From Candidatus Atribacteria bacterium (GTDB lineage: Bacteria; Atribacterota; Atribacteria; Atribacterales; Atribacteraceae): DNA of 20,608 nt. A program made the translations under genes and the position numbers. This document shows positions 7,100 to 14,080 of the stretch, piece after piece. The stretch covers positions 1 through 20,608 of the forward strand of contig JAPLGF010000056.1 of NCBI GenBank assembly GCA_026390275.1. The letters are read 5' to 3'. The notes under the pieces were generated by a model that made no database searches, was not told where the DNA came from, and worked only from the letters and a program-made list of their open reading frames with translations. Positions within the stretch are counted from its first letter, which is position 1. The number at the start of each line of letters is the position of its first letter.

Positions 7100-8467
7100 A
7101 TGAAAACAATTATAGAACCTCAGAAAGAAATCCCAGTAATTAGCGAAACGGATGTCGTGGTGGTTGGAGGAGGACCTTCGGGCATTGCAGCCGCCCTTTC
7201 CGCTGCTAAAAATGGGGCAAAGGTTGAGTTGATTGAAGAATATGGTTTCGTCGGTGGAAATGCAACAATGTATTTACCTATTCTCGGGTTTTTAGATTGG
7301 GATGGAAATCAGATTATTAAAGGAATCGCGGAAGAGATTATTCGTAAGTTAAGGGAAACAAATGGAAGCGATATACATCGAAAATGTCCTCTCCATATAA
7401 GCTATACAATTATAAATCCCGAAAAATTTAAATTACTGGTTTTAGATATGTTACTTCAATCTGGTGTAAAAGTTGTATTTCACACCTTTGGAGTTGATGT
7501 TCATAAAAATAATGGATCAATATCTCACATTATCATTGAAAATAAATCCGGGAGACAAGCTATCGAAGGAAAGATATTCATTGATTCGACAGGTGATGGG
7601 GATATCGCTGCACTTTCAGGAGCACCATATGAAAAGGGATCTCCCGATGGTGAAATGCAACCACCGACACTTATGTTTGTATTGAGAAATGTAGATCGTG
7701 AGAAGTTAAGAAATTTCATAATCACCAATCCATCGCTTTATTCTGCTTTTAATCTTACTCCCGAACACTTTAAGAACAATGCTCAGTTTATTCTTGTGGG
7801 TATGCAGGAACTCATTGCAAAGGCACGACAAAATGGAGAGTTTAATCTTCCCCTCGATAGGGTGATAGCGATTACTACATTAAATAGTGATGAAATGGCA
7901 ATAAACATGACAAGGGTTCCATTTATTGATTCTACAAACGCAGAGAGCCTAACGAAGGGGGAAATTGAGGCGAGGAAACTCATTCCGATAACTATTCAAT
8001 TCCTTCAAAAATATATCCCTGGTTTTGAAGACGCCTATTTATCACAAACCTGTCATCAAATTGGAATCCGTGAATCCCGCCGGATTATGGGGGAATATGT
8101 TCTAACAGCATCTGATATTATGAATTCTCGTAGGTTCGAAGACCTTATAGCTGTGGCATCATATTTTATAGATATCCATCATTCAAAAGATGATAATTTT
8201 ACTCTTAAATTTCCTAATTATCCTTATCAAATTCCATATAGATGTTTACTTCCAAAAAATACCAACAACTTACTTGTCTCAGGAAGATGTATTTCAACCA
8301 CCCGAGAAGCAATGGCAGCAATACGGGTAATGACGACTTGTATGGCAACCGGAGAAGCAGCTGGTTGTGCTGCAGCAATCGCAGTAAAAAACAACACTTC
8401 TCTCAGAAACATTAATTTTAATGAGTTAAGACAGAAATTAATTGATCAAGGAGTTTACTTAAACTAG
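7100..8467 (+). CDS. FAD-dependent oxidoreductase, FAD_oxidored family (second paralog)
   Basis: This 455-residue flavoprotein is clearly homologous to its neighbour along its whole length. Matching blocks are VVVVGGGPSGIAAALSAAKNG (GxGxxG at 23-28), DSTGDGDIAALSG, MAINMTRVPFIDSTNAESLT, IGIRESRRIMGEYVLTASDI and SGRCISTTREAMAAIRVMTT. The FAD-binding residues look intact in both copies, so neither appears decayed. GGAGG lies about 10 nt before ATG 7100, and the gap from the first paralog is only 24 bp. The copies differ in the early substrate-facing region (after the GG motif: GGMSTAGLVKP versus GGNATMYLPIL), which suggests two different substrates or a heterodimer rather than dosage. It is the last gene of the operon; no clear terminator follows. 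Confidence 0.88.
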   Translation: MKTIIEPQKEIPVISETDVVVVGGGPSGIAAALSAAKNGAKVELIEEYGFVGGNATMYLPILGFLDWDGNQIIKGIAEEIIRKLRETNGSDIHRKCPLHISYTIINPEKFKLLVLDMLLQSGVKVVFHTFGVDVHKNNGSISHIIIENKSGRQAIEGKIFIDSTGDGDIAALSGAPYEKGSPDGEMQPPTLMFVLRNVDREKLRNFIITNPSLYSAFNLTPEHFKNNAQFILVGMQELIAKARQNGEFNLPLDRVIAITTLNSDEMAINMTRVPFIDSTNAESLTKGEIEARKLIPITIQFLQKYIPGFEDAYLSQTCHQIGIRESRRIMGEYVLTASDIMNSRRFEDLIAVASYFIDIHHSKDDNFTLKFPNYPYQIPYRCLLPKNTNNLLVSGRCISTTREAMAAIRVMTTCMATGEAAGCAAAIAVKNNTSLRNINFNELRQKLIDQGVYLN

Positions 8468-8538
8468 AAAAGATCCCCCTATCCTAAAGTTGAAAGACAA
8501 ACAATTTTTTCAGTCCCTCGGTTCAAATAAAATTAAGT

Positions 8539-8684
8539 CCCTACTTAGCCGCTTTTAACATAACTTTGGCTCAACCATAGGGGTTATAGGAAATAGGAAG
8601 GCACCACATTTTGAACTCAAAACCAGAATGGCTCAATGGTGAGGGTTTGAATGGTGTCAGTGAAGAAAAAGCGGCGAAGTAGGG
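8539..8684. repeat. 146-bp element bounded by 18-bp imperfect inverted repeats (MITE-like)
   Basis: CCCTACTTAGCCGCTTTT (8539-8556) and AAAAGCGGCGAAGTAGGG (8667-8684) are inverted copies with one mismatch, separated by 110 bp that hold no gene. Inside are a near-palindrome (TTTTGAACTCAAAA) and two related GGCTCAA motifs. The layout suits a non-autonomous mobile element or a long-armed RNA hairpin. No target-site duplication is obvious at the borders. The rest of the gap 8468-8726 shows only the Shine-Dalgarno of the next gene. Confidence 0.5.
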
Positions 8685-8726
8685 CGTTGCAATAATAATA
8701 AGATAAAGTATCAAGGAGGTTCTTTC

Positions 8727-9956
8727 ATGGAAAAGAGAAATGGAGTTTTGAAACCATATGAAGGTACCACCCTTCGAATGGTTACTGGCTATACTGAGGA
8801 TAGTGAGTACCTTGTTTCCGGCCTGTTACCAAAACTGGAAGCCGAAACCGGAATAGAGCTCATGGTGGAACAAGTGCCACATGATGATCTATATAGGAAA
8901 CAAATCATGGACGTAAATGGTGCTCAAGTCTACGATATCGTAAATCCTTGTGCGGAATGGTTTCATCAATATGAAAATTTCACCGTGCCATTAAATTCCT
9001 ATATGGGAAAAGAAGGATACCCTGATCCGCAAATAGACGATATTATTTCCAGGGTATGGAAAGTGTGGAATCCCACTAAAGACGTTTACTGGTTTCCTTA
9101 CCAGCCTGATTCCCGGGTTTTTTACTATAGAAAAGATTTACTTCAAGAAGCCGGGTTGACTCCGCCCAAAAATTGGGATGAACTGAAAATGGCAGTCACG
9201 AAATTGCATAAAAAGGGGACAAGGTATGGATTCGGATTTCCCGGGAAAAAAAGTGATTTCATGAACCTGGCCTGGATCCCAATTTTATTCTCGGCAGGGG
9301 GAGATATTTTCGATGAAAATTTAAGACCAACGCTTAACAGTCAGGCTGGCGTTGATTCGCTCGAATTTTTGCTGCAGTTATTGAAATACGGACCTCCTGA
9401 TGCCAGTCAATTCGGAAAACTTGATCATTACCAGGCGGCGAAAGAGGGGCGGGTGGCCATCGGTATCGAGGCCAGTGGTATTTCACAGGCCTTGGAATCC
9501 CCCGATTCAAAAGTAAAAGGGAAAATCGGCATTGATATCTTTCCGGTTCGTTCAAAGGATGTCCAACGTCCATATACGGCTATCATGGGAGGATGGTCTT
9601 TGGGGGTAACAAGCTATTCTAAGCATATTGATGCCGCGGCCTGGGTCGTGTTCTGGCTCACCAGTAAAGACATTGTCACTGATTGGCAGATTCACGGACG
9701 GGCCCATGCTTCGAGGTTTTCCATGGTCAAGAACACTGAACTTCTCAAAGTCAACCCACACATACCAACCATTGTTAAAAACTTCGCTGGAACCAAACTC
9801 TTTTTTGATGGTTCAGAAGGGAACCTATTGGAACAAGCACTCATGGATCCTCTCTTTCGCGCCATTTCAGGGGAAATGGGTGCCAAAGAAGCTCTGGACA
9901 GAGCAGCCGATGAATTCGAAAGCATATTAGACCAGGCGGGGTATTATACCAAATAG
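8727..9956 (+). CDS. ABC transporter solute-binding protein lacking a signal peptide (orphan)
   Basis: This 409-residue protein has the family 1 solute-binding fold: TLRMVTGYTEDSEYL at the start, YDIVNPCAEWFHQY, FYYRKDLLQEAGLTPPKNWDEL, GWSLGVTSYSKHIDAAAWV and a helical C-terminus. ATG 8727 has an excellent AAGGAGG 8 nt upstream. The oddity is the N-terminus: MEKRNGVLKPYEGTTL has no hydrophobic export signal, and the in-frame sequence upstream back to the stop at 8661 does not provide one. Either the protein stays in the cytoplasm or the signal-encoding end was lost when the upstream DNA, which contains an inverted-repeat element, was rearranged. No permease or ATPase gene follows; only a 15-codon fragment does. 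Binding function is probable from the fold, transport function doubtful. Confidence 0.85.
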   Translation: MEKRNGVLKPYEGTTLRMVTGYTEDSEYLVSGLLPKLEAETGIELMVEQVPHDDLYRKQIMDVNGAQVYDIVNPCAEWFHQYENFTVPLNSYMGKEGYPDPQIDDIISRVWKVWNPTKDVYWFPYQPDSRVFYYRKDLLQEAGLTPPKNWDELKMAVTKLHKKGTRYGFGFPGKKSDFMNLAWIPILFSAGGDIFDENLRPTLNSQAGVDSLEFLLQLLKYGPPDASQFGKLDHYQAAKEGRVAIGIEASGISQALESPDSKVKGKIGIDIFPVRSKDVQRPYTAIMGGWSLGVTSYSKHIDAAAWVVFWLTSKDIVTDWQIHGRAHASRFSMVKNTELLKVNPHIPTIVKNFAGTKLFFDGSEGNLLEQALMDPLFRAISGEMGAKEALDRAADEFESILDQAGYYTK

Positions 9957-9990
9957 CCAATCGAAAATGGAGGTGAATGAAGGAGAGGAG

Positions 9991-10038
9991 ATGACTCATT
10001 CTTTAAATTTGCAGGGTCACATCATCAGGTTTACTTAA
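9991..10038 (+). pseudogene. truncated short reading frame after the orphan binding protein, possible permease remnant
   Basis: A strong Shine-Dalgarno (GGAGAGGAG) precedes ATG 9991, but the frame stops after 15 codons (MTHSLNLQGHIIRFT). A gene-quality start directly behind a solute-binding protein gene is where the first permease normally begins. I infer that the permease was cut off after a few codons by a rearrangement, around the GGGTCA motif at 10014. The peptide itself is too short to identify. Confidence 0.3.
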
Positions 10039-10083
10039 TTTATAAGGGTCAGTTTGAAAAATAAATCTCTACCCGGAAAAGAC

Positions 10084-10142
10084 AGTGAGAAGTGAGTAGT
10101 GAGAAGTAGGAAGTTTGAGGTTTGTTGAGGTGTTGAGTTGGG
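10084..10142. repeat. short G-rich degenerate tandem repeats (GTGAGAAGT / TTGAG)
   Basis: GTGAGAAGT-type units recur at 10086-10109, followed by spaced TTGAG units up to GTTGAGTTGG (10133-10142). There is no open frame of coding character. A related TTGAG run in the opposite orientation lies at about 12624-12652, on the far side of the ammonium module. Confidence 0.45.
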
Positions 10143-10160
10143 GAAGACCCTTTATCCGTC

Positions 10161-10200
10161 ATCCTGAGGAGTCCGGTGCTTTTCCGGACGACGTGAGGAT
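10161..10200. repeat. REP-like palindrome
   Basis: ATCCT (10161-10165) pairs with AGGAT (10196-10200), and GTCCGG (10171-10176) pairs with CCGGAC (10184-10189) around a 7-nt loop. The motif order (CATCCTGAGGAG, CCGGAC, CGTGAGGAT) resembles a palindromic element common between genes in many bacterial genomes. It lies in a non-coding gap. Confidence 0.55.
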
Positions 10201-10273
10201 CACATATATAAAATTGACAGACGTGAACTCGGTGAAGCTCTTTTGGGGTCATATGATATTGTTCCTTTCTCAT

Positions 10274-10318
10274 GGTGACATTTTCACAGAACAGTTTAAG
10301 GGTGACAATATCACAGAA
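10274..10318. repeat. tandem palindromic repeat, 27-bp period (mobile-element end candidate)
   Basis: GGTGACATTTTCACAGAA (10274-10291) and GGTGACAATATCACAGAA (10301-10318) match at 16 of 18 positions, and each contains the small palindrome GTGA...TCAC. Multiple internally repeated motifs at an element end are known for IS21-family insertion sequences, and the motif resembles ones I recall there. No istA or istB gene is present, so at most this is a solo remnant. Confidence 0.4.
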
Positions 10319-10343
10319 TAACCATAGAATAATCATAGGGCAT

Positions 10344-10372
10344 TTGACAAAACCGGAATAATCGGGTATAAA
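10344..10372 (+). promoter_or_regulatory. strong sigma70-like promoter upstream of amt
   Basis: TTGACA (10344-10349), a 17-nt spacer and TATAAA (10367-10372) make a near-consensus promoter. Transcription should start near 10379, directly in front of the terminator-like hairpin at 10388. The remaining leader to the amt start is about 160 nt. Confidence 0.7.
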
Positions 10373-10387
10373 AAGAAAAAGGCAGTG

Positions 10388-10423
10388 AAGCCCTTTCTCC
10401 GAAGATGAGGAAAGGGCTTTTTT
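10388..10423 (+). terminator. intrinsic terminator or attenuator in the amt leader
   Basis: AAGCCCTTTC (10388-10397) pairs perfectly with GAAAGGGCTT (10410-10419) around a 12-nt loop, and the stem runs into a T-run ending at 10423. It sits only about 10 nt after the inferred transcription start at 10379. Transcripts from the 10344 promoter would therefore be about 45 nt long unless the terminator is overridden, pointing to attenuation of amt or a very short RNA. Confidence 0.7.
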
Positions 10424-10540
10424 GTTTCCTCTTCTTTTATTGTTTGACAGTACCGCGACACGCCGCTGTGTTTTTCTTTCTTTATTGTCTCGCCGTTGAG
10501 ACCTTTTCCATCATTCCATATCCCATAGGGGGCATTCAGA

Positions 10541-12115
10541 ATGAGCAGGCGAGTCATTTTTCTTATCGTTTTAATCCTATTGTTTATTCTCGTTGGTCCG
10601 GTGGCATTGGCCATGGATCCCGATCCCACCGGAGCTTCCACCGGAACCAGTATCGATGTTCCAGCAACTCATCCCGGGAGTCCCACCATTGAGGAGCTGG
10701 CCAATACCATTGGCCACAATCGGGTGGCCATTAACTTTGTGTGGACCTTGATTGCCGGATTTATGGTGATGTTCATGCAGGCGGGATTTGCCATGGTGGA
10801 GACTGGACTTACGCGGGCAAAAAACGTGGCGCATACTATGGCCATGAATTTTATGATCTATTCCCTTGGGATGCTCGGGTTCTGGATCTGCGGATTCGGT
10901 TTCATGTTCGGTGGCGTGGGTCCCTTTTCCACTCTGGGTGGGTTCAATGGCTTAAATCGCGAACTCACCATGACTCTCTTTGGGAAACCATTCGGGCTCA
11001 TCGGATTAAAAGGCTTTTTCCTGAACGGCTCAGTCTACGATGTAGCAATCTTCACCATGTTTCTCTTTCAAATGGTTTTCATGGATACTGCTGCTACCAT
11101 TCCTACCGGAGCCATGGCGGAGCGCTGGAAATTTTCGTCCTTCATGGTGTTTGGATTCTTTATTTCCATGATCACCTATCCCATCTTCGGTAACTGGGTG
11201 TGGGGAGGTGGTTGGCTTTCCCAGCTGGGACGAAACTTTGGTTTGGGTCACGGACACGTCGATTTTGCCGGAAGTTCAGTCGTCCATATGGTGGGAGGTG
11301 TGACGTCCCTCGCCGGAGCGATGATCCTGGGTCCCCGTATTGGAAAATATCATAACGGAACAGTGAAGGTTATTCCCGGCCACAATATTCCCATGGCCGT
11401 TACCGGGACCTTTATTTTAGCCTTTGGATGGTTCGGATTCAATGCAGGATCTACACTTTCCGGGACCGATCTTCGAATCGGTGTCATAGCGACGAATACC
11501 ATGCTTGCCTCTGCTGCGGGAGCTCTTTCCGCCACACTCTACATGTGGTGGAAATTTGGAAAACCCGATCCCAGTATGATGGCCAATGGGATGCTGGCTG
11601 GACTCGTTGCCATCACCGCTCCCTGTGCTTTTGTCAACAGTCTCTCAGCGGTGATTATCGGAGGGATTGCTGGGATTCTCGTCATCGGGAGCGTTTTCTT
11701 TGTGGATCGGAATCTAAAAGTGGATGATCCAGTAGGAGCCATTTCGGTACACGGAGTGAATGGGGCCTGGGGATGTATTGCCCTCGGCCTCTTTGCTGAT
11801 GGACGGTACGGTGACGGTCTCAATGGTGTAGCGGGAGGAGTCCGGGGTCTTTTTTACGGTGATCCCAGTCAACTGGTTGCCCAACTGACCGGAGTGGTGA
11901 CCAACCTGATTTTTGTCTTCACCCTTTCATATGTCTTCTTCAAAATATTAGATCGGGTGGTGGGTTTGCGAGTGGATCCAATTTCGGAAGTTGAAGGTCT
12001 GGACATTCCGGAAATGGGCGTTTTGGGATACCTGGATGTAAAGATGAGGAAAGAAGAAATAAATTATGACGAAATTGTTTCGGTCGGAAAGGAGCGATAC
12101 CATGAAAAAAATTGA
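10541..12115 (+). CDS. amt: ammonium transporter
   Basis: This 524-residue inner-membrane protein conducts ammonium and is normally a trimer. A signal-like N-terminal segment (MSRRVIFLIVLILLFILVG, then ALA at 22-24) precedes an extracytoplasmic stretch and eleven expected helices. Amt hallmarks visible are MQAGFAMVETGLTRAKN (79-95), FMDTAATIPTGAMAERW, the family signature DFAGSSVVHMVGG (241-253) with the first pore histidine H249, FGWFGFNAGS, and VHGVNGAWG with the second pore histidine H404. The C-terminal tail is long and charged, as expected for PII contact. Shine-Dalgarno AGGGGG precedes ATG 10541. The next gene, a PII protein, overlaps its end by 14 bp, the conserved amt-glnK arrangement in which PII plugs the channel when nitrogen is plentiful. 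Confidence 0.96.
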   Translation: MSRRVIFLIVLILLFILVGPVALAMDPDPTGASTGTSIDVPATHPGSPTIEELANTIGHNRVAINFVWTLIAGFMVMFMQAGFAMVETGLTRAKNVAHTMAMNFMIYSLGMLGFWICGFGFMFGGVGPFSTLGGFNGLNRELTMTLFGKPFGLIGLKGFFLNGSVYDVAIFTMFLFQMVFMDTAATIPTGAMAERWKFSSFMVFGFFISMITYPIFGNWVWGGGWLSQLGRNFGLGHGHVDFAGSSVVHMVGGVTSLAGAMILGPRIGKYHNGTVKVIPGHNIPMAVTGTFILAFGWFGFNAGSTLSGTDLRIGVIATNTMLASAAGALSATLYMWWKFGKPDPSMMANGMLAGLVAITAPCAFVNSLSAVIIGGIAGILVIGSVFFVDRNLKVDDPVGAISVHGVNGAWGCIALGLFADGRYGDGLNGVAGGVRGLFYGDPSQLVAQLTGVVTNLIFVFTLSYVFFKILDRVVGLRVDPISEVEGLDIPEMGVLGYLDVKMRKEEINYDEIVSVGKERYHEKN

Positions 12116-12440
12116 AGCAATTATCCGACCCGGAAAAACCAATAGTGTGATGGTGGCCCTTCGTGAAATGGGGTATCCCGGGATCACCATCAGTGAAGTG
12201 GAAGGACATGGAAAACAAAAAGGGATAACACTCCAGTGGCGTGGTCGTGAATATACCAAAGAACTCTTACCGAAGATCAAACTGGAACTGGTGGTCAGAA
12301 ATGAGGATGCGGAAAAAATCCTTGTTGCCATTGTGAAAGCCGCGCAAACCGGAGGAATCGGAGACGGGAAGATTTTCGTCTATGACGTGGTCGATGCCGT
12401 CCGCATCCGTACCGATGAACGAGGGGACGATGCGGTATAA
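12102..12440 (+). CDS. glnK: PII nitrogen regulatory protein (GlnK/GlnB)
   Basis: This 112-residue cytoplasmic protein has exactly the usual PII length. It senses ATP/ADP and 2-oxoglutarate and regulates Amt and other nitrogen targets. Visible features are MKKIEAIIRPGK at the start, the T-loop with Q39 (GKQKGITLQW) and Tyr51 (RGREYTKELLPK), the uridylylation position in enteric PII, and the C-terminal ligand loop GGIGDGKIFVYDV with the DAVRIRTDERG tail. ATG 12102 is chosen over an in-frame start at 12066 because GGAG lies 9 nt upstream and alignment begins at MKKIEAI. It overlaps the amt stop by 14 bp, implying coupled translation. Context favours the name glnK over glnB. Confidence 0.94.
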   Translation: MKKIEAIIRPGKTNSVMVALREMGYPGITISEVEGHGKQKGITLQWRGREYTKELLPKIKLELVVRNEDAEKILVAIVKAAQTGGIGDGKIFVYDVVDAVRIRTDERGDDAV

Positions 12441-12531
12441 TGATAATTTAAATAACAGCAATAGATTACAAGTGACGGGTGATCTGAACACCACGTCAGT
12501 TCCTGGCACCATCAGAGGGAAGAAAGTATCG

Positions 12532-12624
12532 AGGCACACCCCCCTACGCCCCCTTGATGGGGGAATTAACGAAATTCCCCTTCTCCGGAGGGGTGGCGCG
12601 AAGTGCCGAGGAGGGTGCCTTTTT
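12532..12624 (+). terminator. large branched palindromic repeat acting as terminator of amt-glnK
   Basis: AGGCAC (12532-12537) pairs with GTGCCT (12615-12620), which is followed by a T-run to 12624. Within it are smaller stems: GGGGAATT/AATTCCCC (12560-12567 with 12573-12580), CCCCT/AGGGG (12577-12581 with 12589-12593) and GGCGC/GTGCC with a GAA loop (12595-12607). The GGGGTGGCGCGAAGTGCC segment resembles a repeat family scattered in many genomes, so it is probably also a REP-like element. The gap 12441-12680 holds no gene. Confidence 0.6.
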
Positions 12625-12680
12625 CCAACTCAACGACTCAATATCTCAACATCATTTTCGGGGTAGAAATGACTTTACAA

Positions 12681-14018
12681 TCAGTGAAGAAAACTCAGAA
12701 GGAGCAATATATTGAGAAAAGTCACGGTGATGGCAACCGCCCAGAGGACGATATTTTCCCGAAAAGTGTTGGCATTTTCTCCCATTACTTTTTTTGAGGA
12801 GGTCATGGCAATCTGGAGGAAAATGGTCCAAGGGAGTTGAATGCTTAAAAACATTTGGGAAATGATAAGACCCCGAAAGACATCACGGATGAGAAAGATG
12901 ATCGCCACTGCACCGATGAAGGTGATAAGTACCCCGGTACGGGAGTGAGGATCGTGGATGTTGTAGGGTTCACTGAAGATTCCGGCGAAGATGCTGCCAC
13001 CGGCCATGCCCGCAGTGATACTGGAAGAGAGACCGGAAAAGAAAAGGGCCAGGCCAAAAACCACTGCTGCCGCCGATCCCAAGAGGGGTCGCAGCATGGC
13101 CTGGGCCTGATCCAAGGAATTGACTGCCAATGAACTCTGGTGAAACGTGGCTGCTGCCATTAAAATCATGGCACTGTTGATTGCCCACCCCACCAACATG
13201 GAAGCCAAGGTATCAATGAATTCATATTTCAGCTTTTTCTGGACCACATCGCCTCCTTCCAGGTTCCATTGCCGGCTCTGGATGATTTCCGAGTGGAGAA
13301 AGAGGTTGTGGGGCATGACCACCGCGCCGAGAACGCTCATCACGATAGGAATGGAACCGGTGGGAATCTGGGGGAGCATCCAGGATGTGAGCGCCTTGGC
13401 CCAGTCCAGGTGAACCAGGCTCAGCTCGAAGAAAAAAGAAAGCCCTATGATCGAGACAAAAGCAATGATCCATTTCTCCAGCTTCCGATAGGTATTGGCA
13501 TAGAGCATCCAGAGGACAAAAACGAAAATCAGCAGTGTACCCAACTGGACGGGAAGGTGGAACAATAAATTGAGTCCAATAGCAGCTCCCAATATTTCTG
13601 CCAGAGCTGTAGAAATTGATGCGGAAACCGCGGAAAAAAGGAGTGAGCGCGAGACCCAGGGTTTCATATAACGGGTAGCTGCTTCCGAGAGACACAGTCC
13701 GGTGGAGATTCCCAGATGCGCAGCATTGTGCTGCAGAACAATCAGCATCAGAGTGGAGAAGGTGACCATCCACAGGAGGGTATACCCATAAGATGATCCG
13801 GCACTCACATTCGATGCCCAGTTTCCGGGATCAATAAACCCCACCGTCACCAAAAAACCCGGCCCGATGTATTTCAATATTTCTAAGGCTCCAAATTTCG
13901 GACGGTGCTTTTGAAAAGCATTTTTGAGGTCGGAGAACAGTCTCATGGAAACATTGTATCGGAAACCTATGGAATTTGAAGAGGTGAAAAGATAAACCTG
14001 GTCACTTTTTGACACCAT
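12681..14018 (-). CDS. NRAMP-family divalent metal (Mn/Fe) transporter, MntH type
   Basis: This protein of up to 445 residues is a multi-helix membrane transporter that couples metal uptake to protons. The two metal-binding motifs are intact: DPGN in helix 1 (63-66, in GFIDPGNWAS) and MPH in helix 6 (235-237, in GAVVMPHNLFLHS), so Mn(II) or Fe(II) transport is expected rather than the magnesium or aluminium variants. The NRAMP transport loop and later helices look complete. The start is uncertain: ATG 14018 is overlapped by a small upstream frame that has a better Shine-Dalgarno, and ATG 13946 (MRLFSDLKNAF) would give a more usual length of 421. Transcribed toward the amt-glnK pair, it is convergent with it and shares the structured terminator region. 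Confidence 0.93.
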   Translation of the reverse strand: MVSKSDQVYLFTSSNSIGFRYNVSMRLFSDLKNAFQKHRPKFGALEILKYIGPGFLVTVGFIDPGNWASNVSAGSSYGYTLLWMVTFSTLMLIVLQHNAAHLGISTGLCLSEAATRYMKPWVSRSLLFSAVSASISTALAEILGAAIGLNLLFHLPVQLGTLLIFVFVLWMLYANTYRKLEKWIIAFVSIIGLSFFFELSLVHLDWAKALTSWMLPQIPTGSIPIVMSVLGAVVMPHNLFLHSEIIQSRQWNLEGGDVVQKKLKYEFIDTLASMLVGWAINSAMILMAAATFHQSSLAVNSLDQAQAMLRPLLGSAAAVVFGLALFFSGLSSSITAGMAGGSIFAGIFSEPYNIHDPHSRTGVLITFIGAVAIIFLIRDVFRGLIISQMFLSIQLPWTIFLQIAMTSSKKVMGENANTFRENIVLWAVAITVTFLNILLLLSFLH

Positions 14019-14049
14019 CAGAAAATAAACAACCCTTCATTGTTTGCAT
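14002..14049 (-). CDS. possible 15-codon upstream leader frame of the NRAMP gene
   Basis: ATG 14049 is preceded by AAAGGAG (spacing about 11 nt) and a TATAAT hexamer at 14071-14076 on the minus strand. The frame (MQTMKGCLFSDGVKK) ends at 14002, inside the annotated start of the NRAMP gene and in another frame. It may be a leader peptide or show that the real transporter start is the ATG at 13946. No homology can be claimed. Confidence 0.2.
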   Translation of the reverse strand: MQTMKGCLFSDGVKK

Positions 14050-14080
14050 CCCGGTGGTTACTCCTTTAAAATTATAAGCT

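Noticed and set aside
10444..10472. Second promoter closer to amt (TTGACA at 10444)
   Set aside because: The -35 hexamer is perfect, but the sequence 17 nt later (TGTGTT) is a poor -10 box, so I do not annotate it.
10405..10692. Open frame across the amt leader and start
   Set aside because: It begins inside the terminator stem, overlaps the start of amt in another frame and has no protein-like composition.
12066..12101. Longer PII protein starting at 12066
   Set aside because: The added residues are out-of-frame translation of the amt end, and PII proteins begin at MKKIEAI with 112 residues.
12855..13568. Long plus-strand frames opposite the NRAMP gene
   Set aside because: They are antisense shadows of a well-conserved membrane protein and have charged, low-quality translations.
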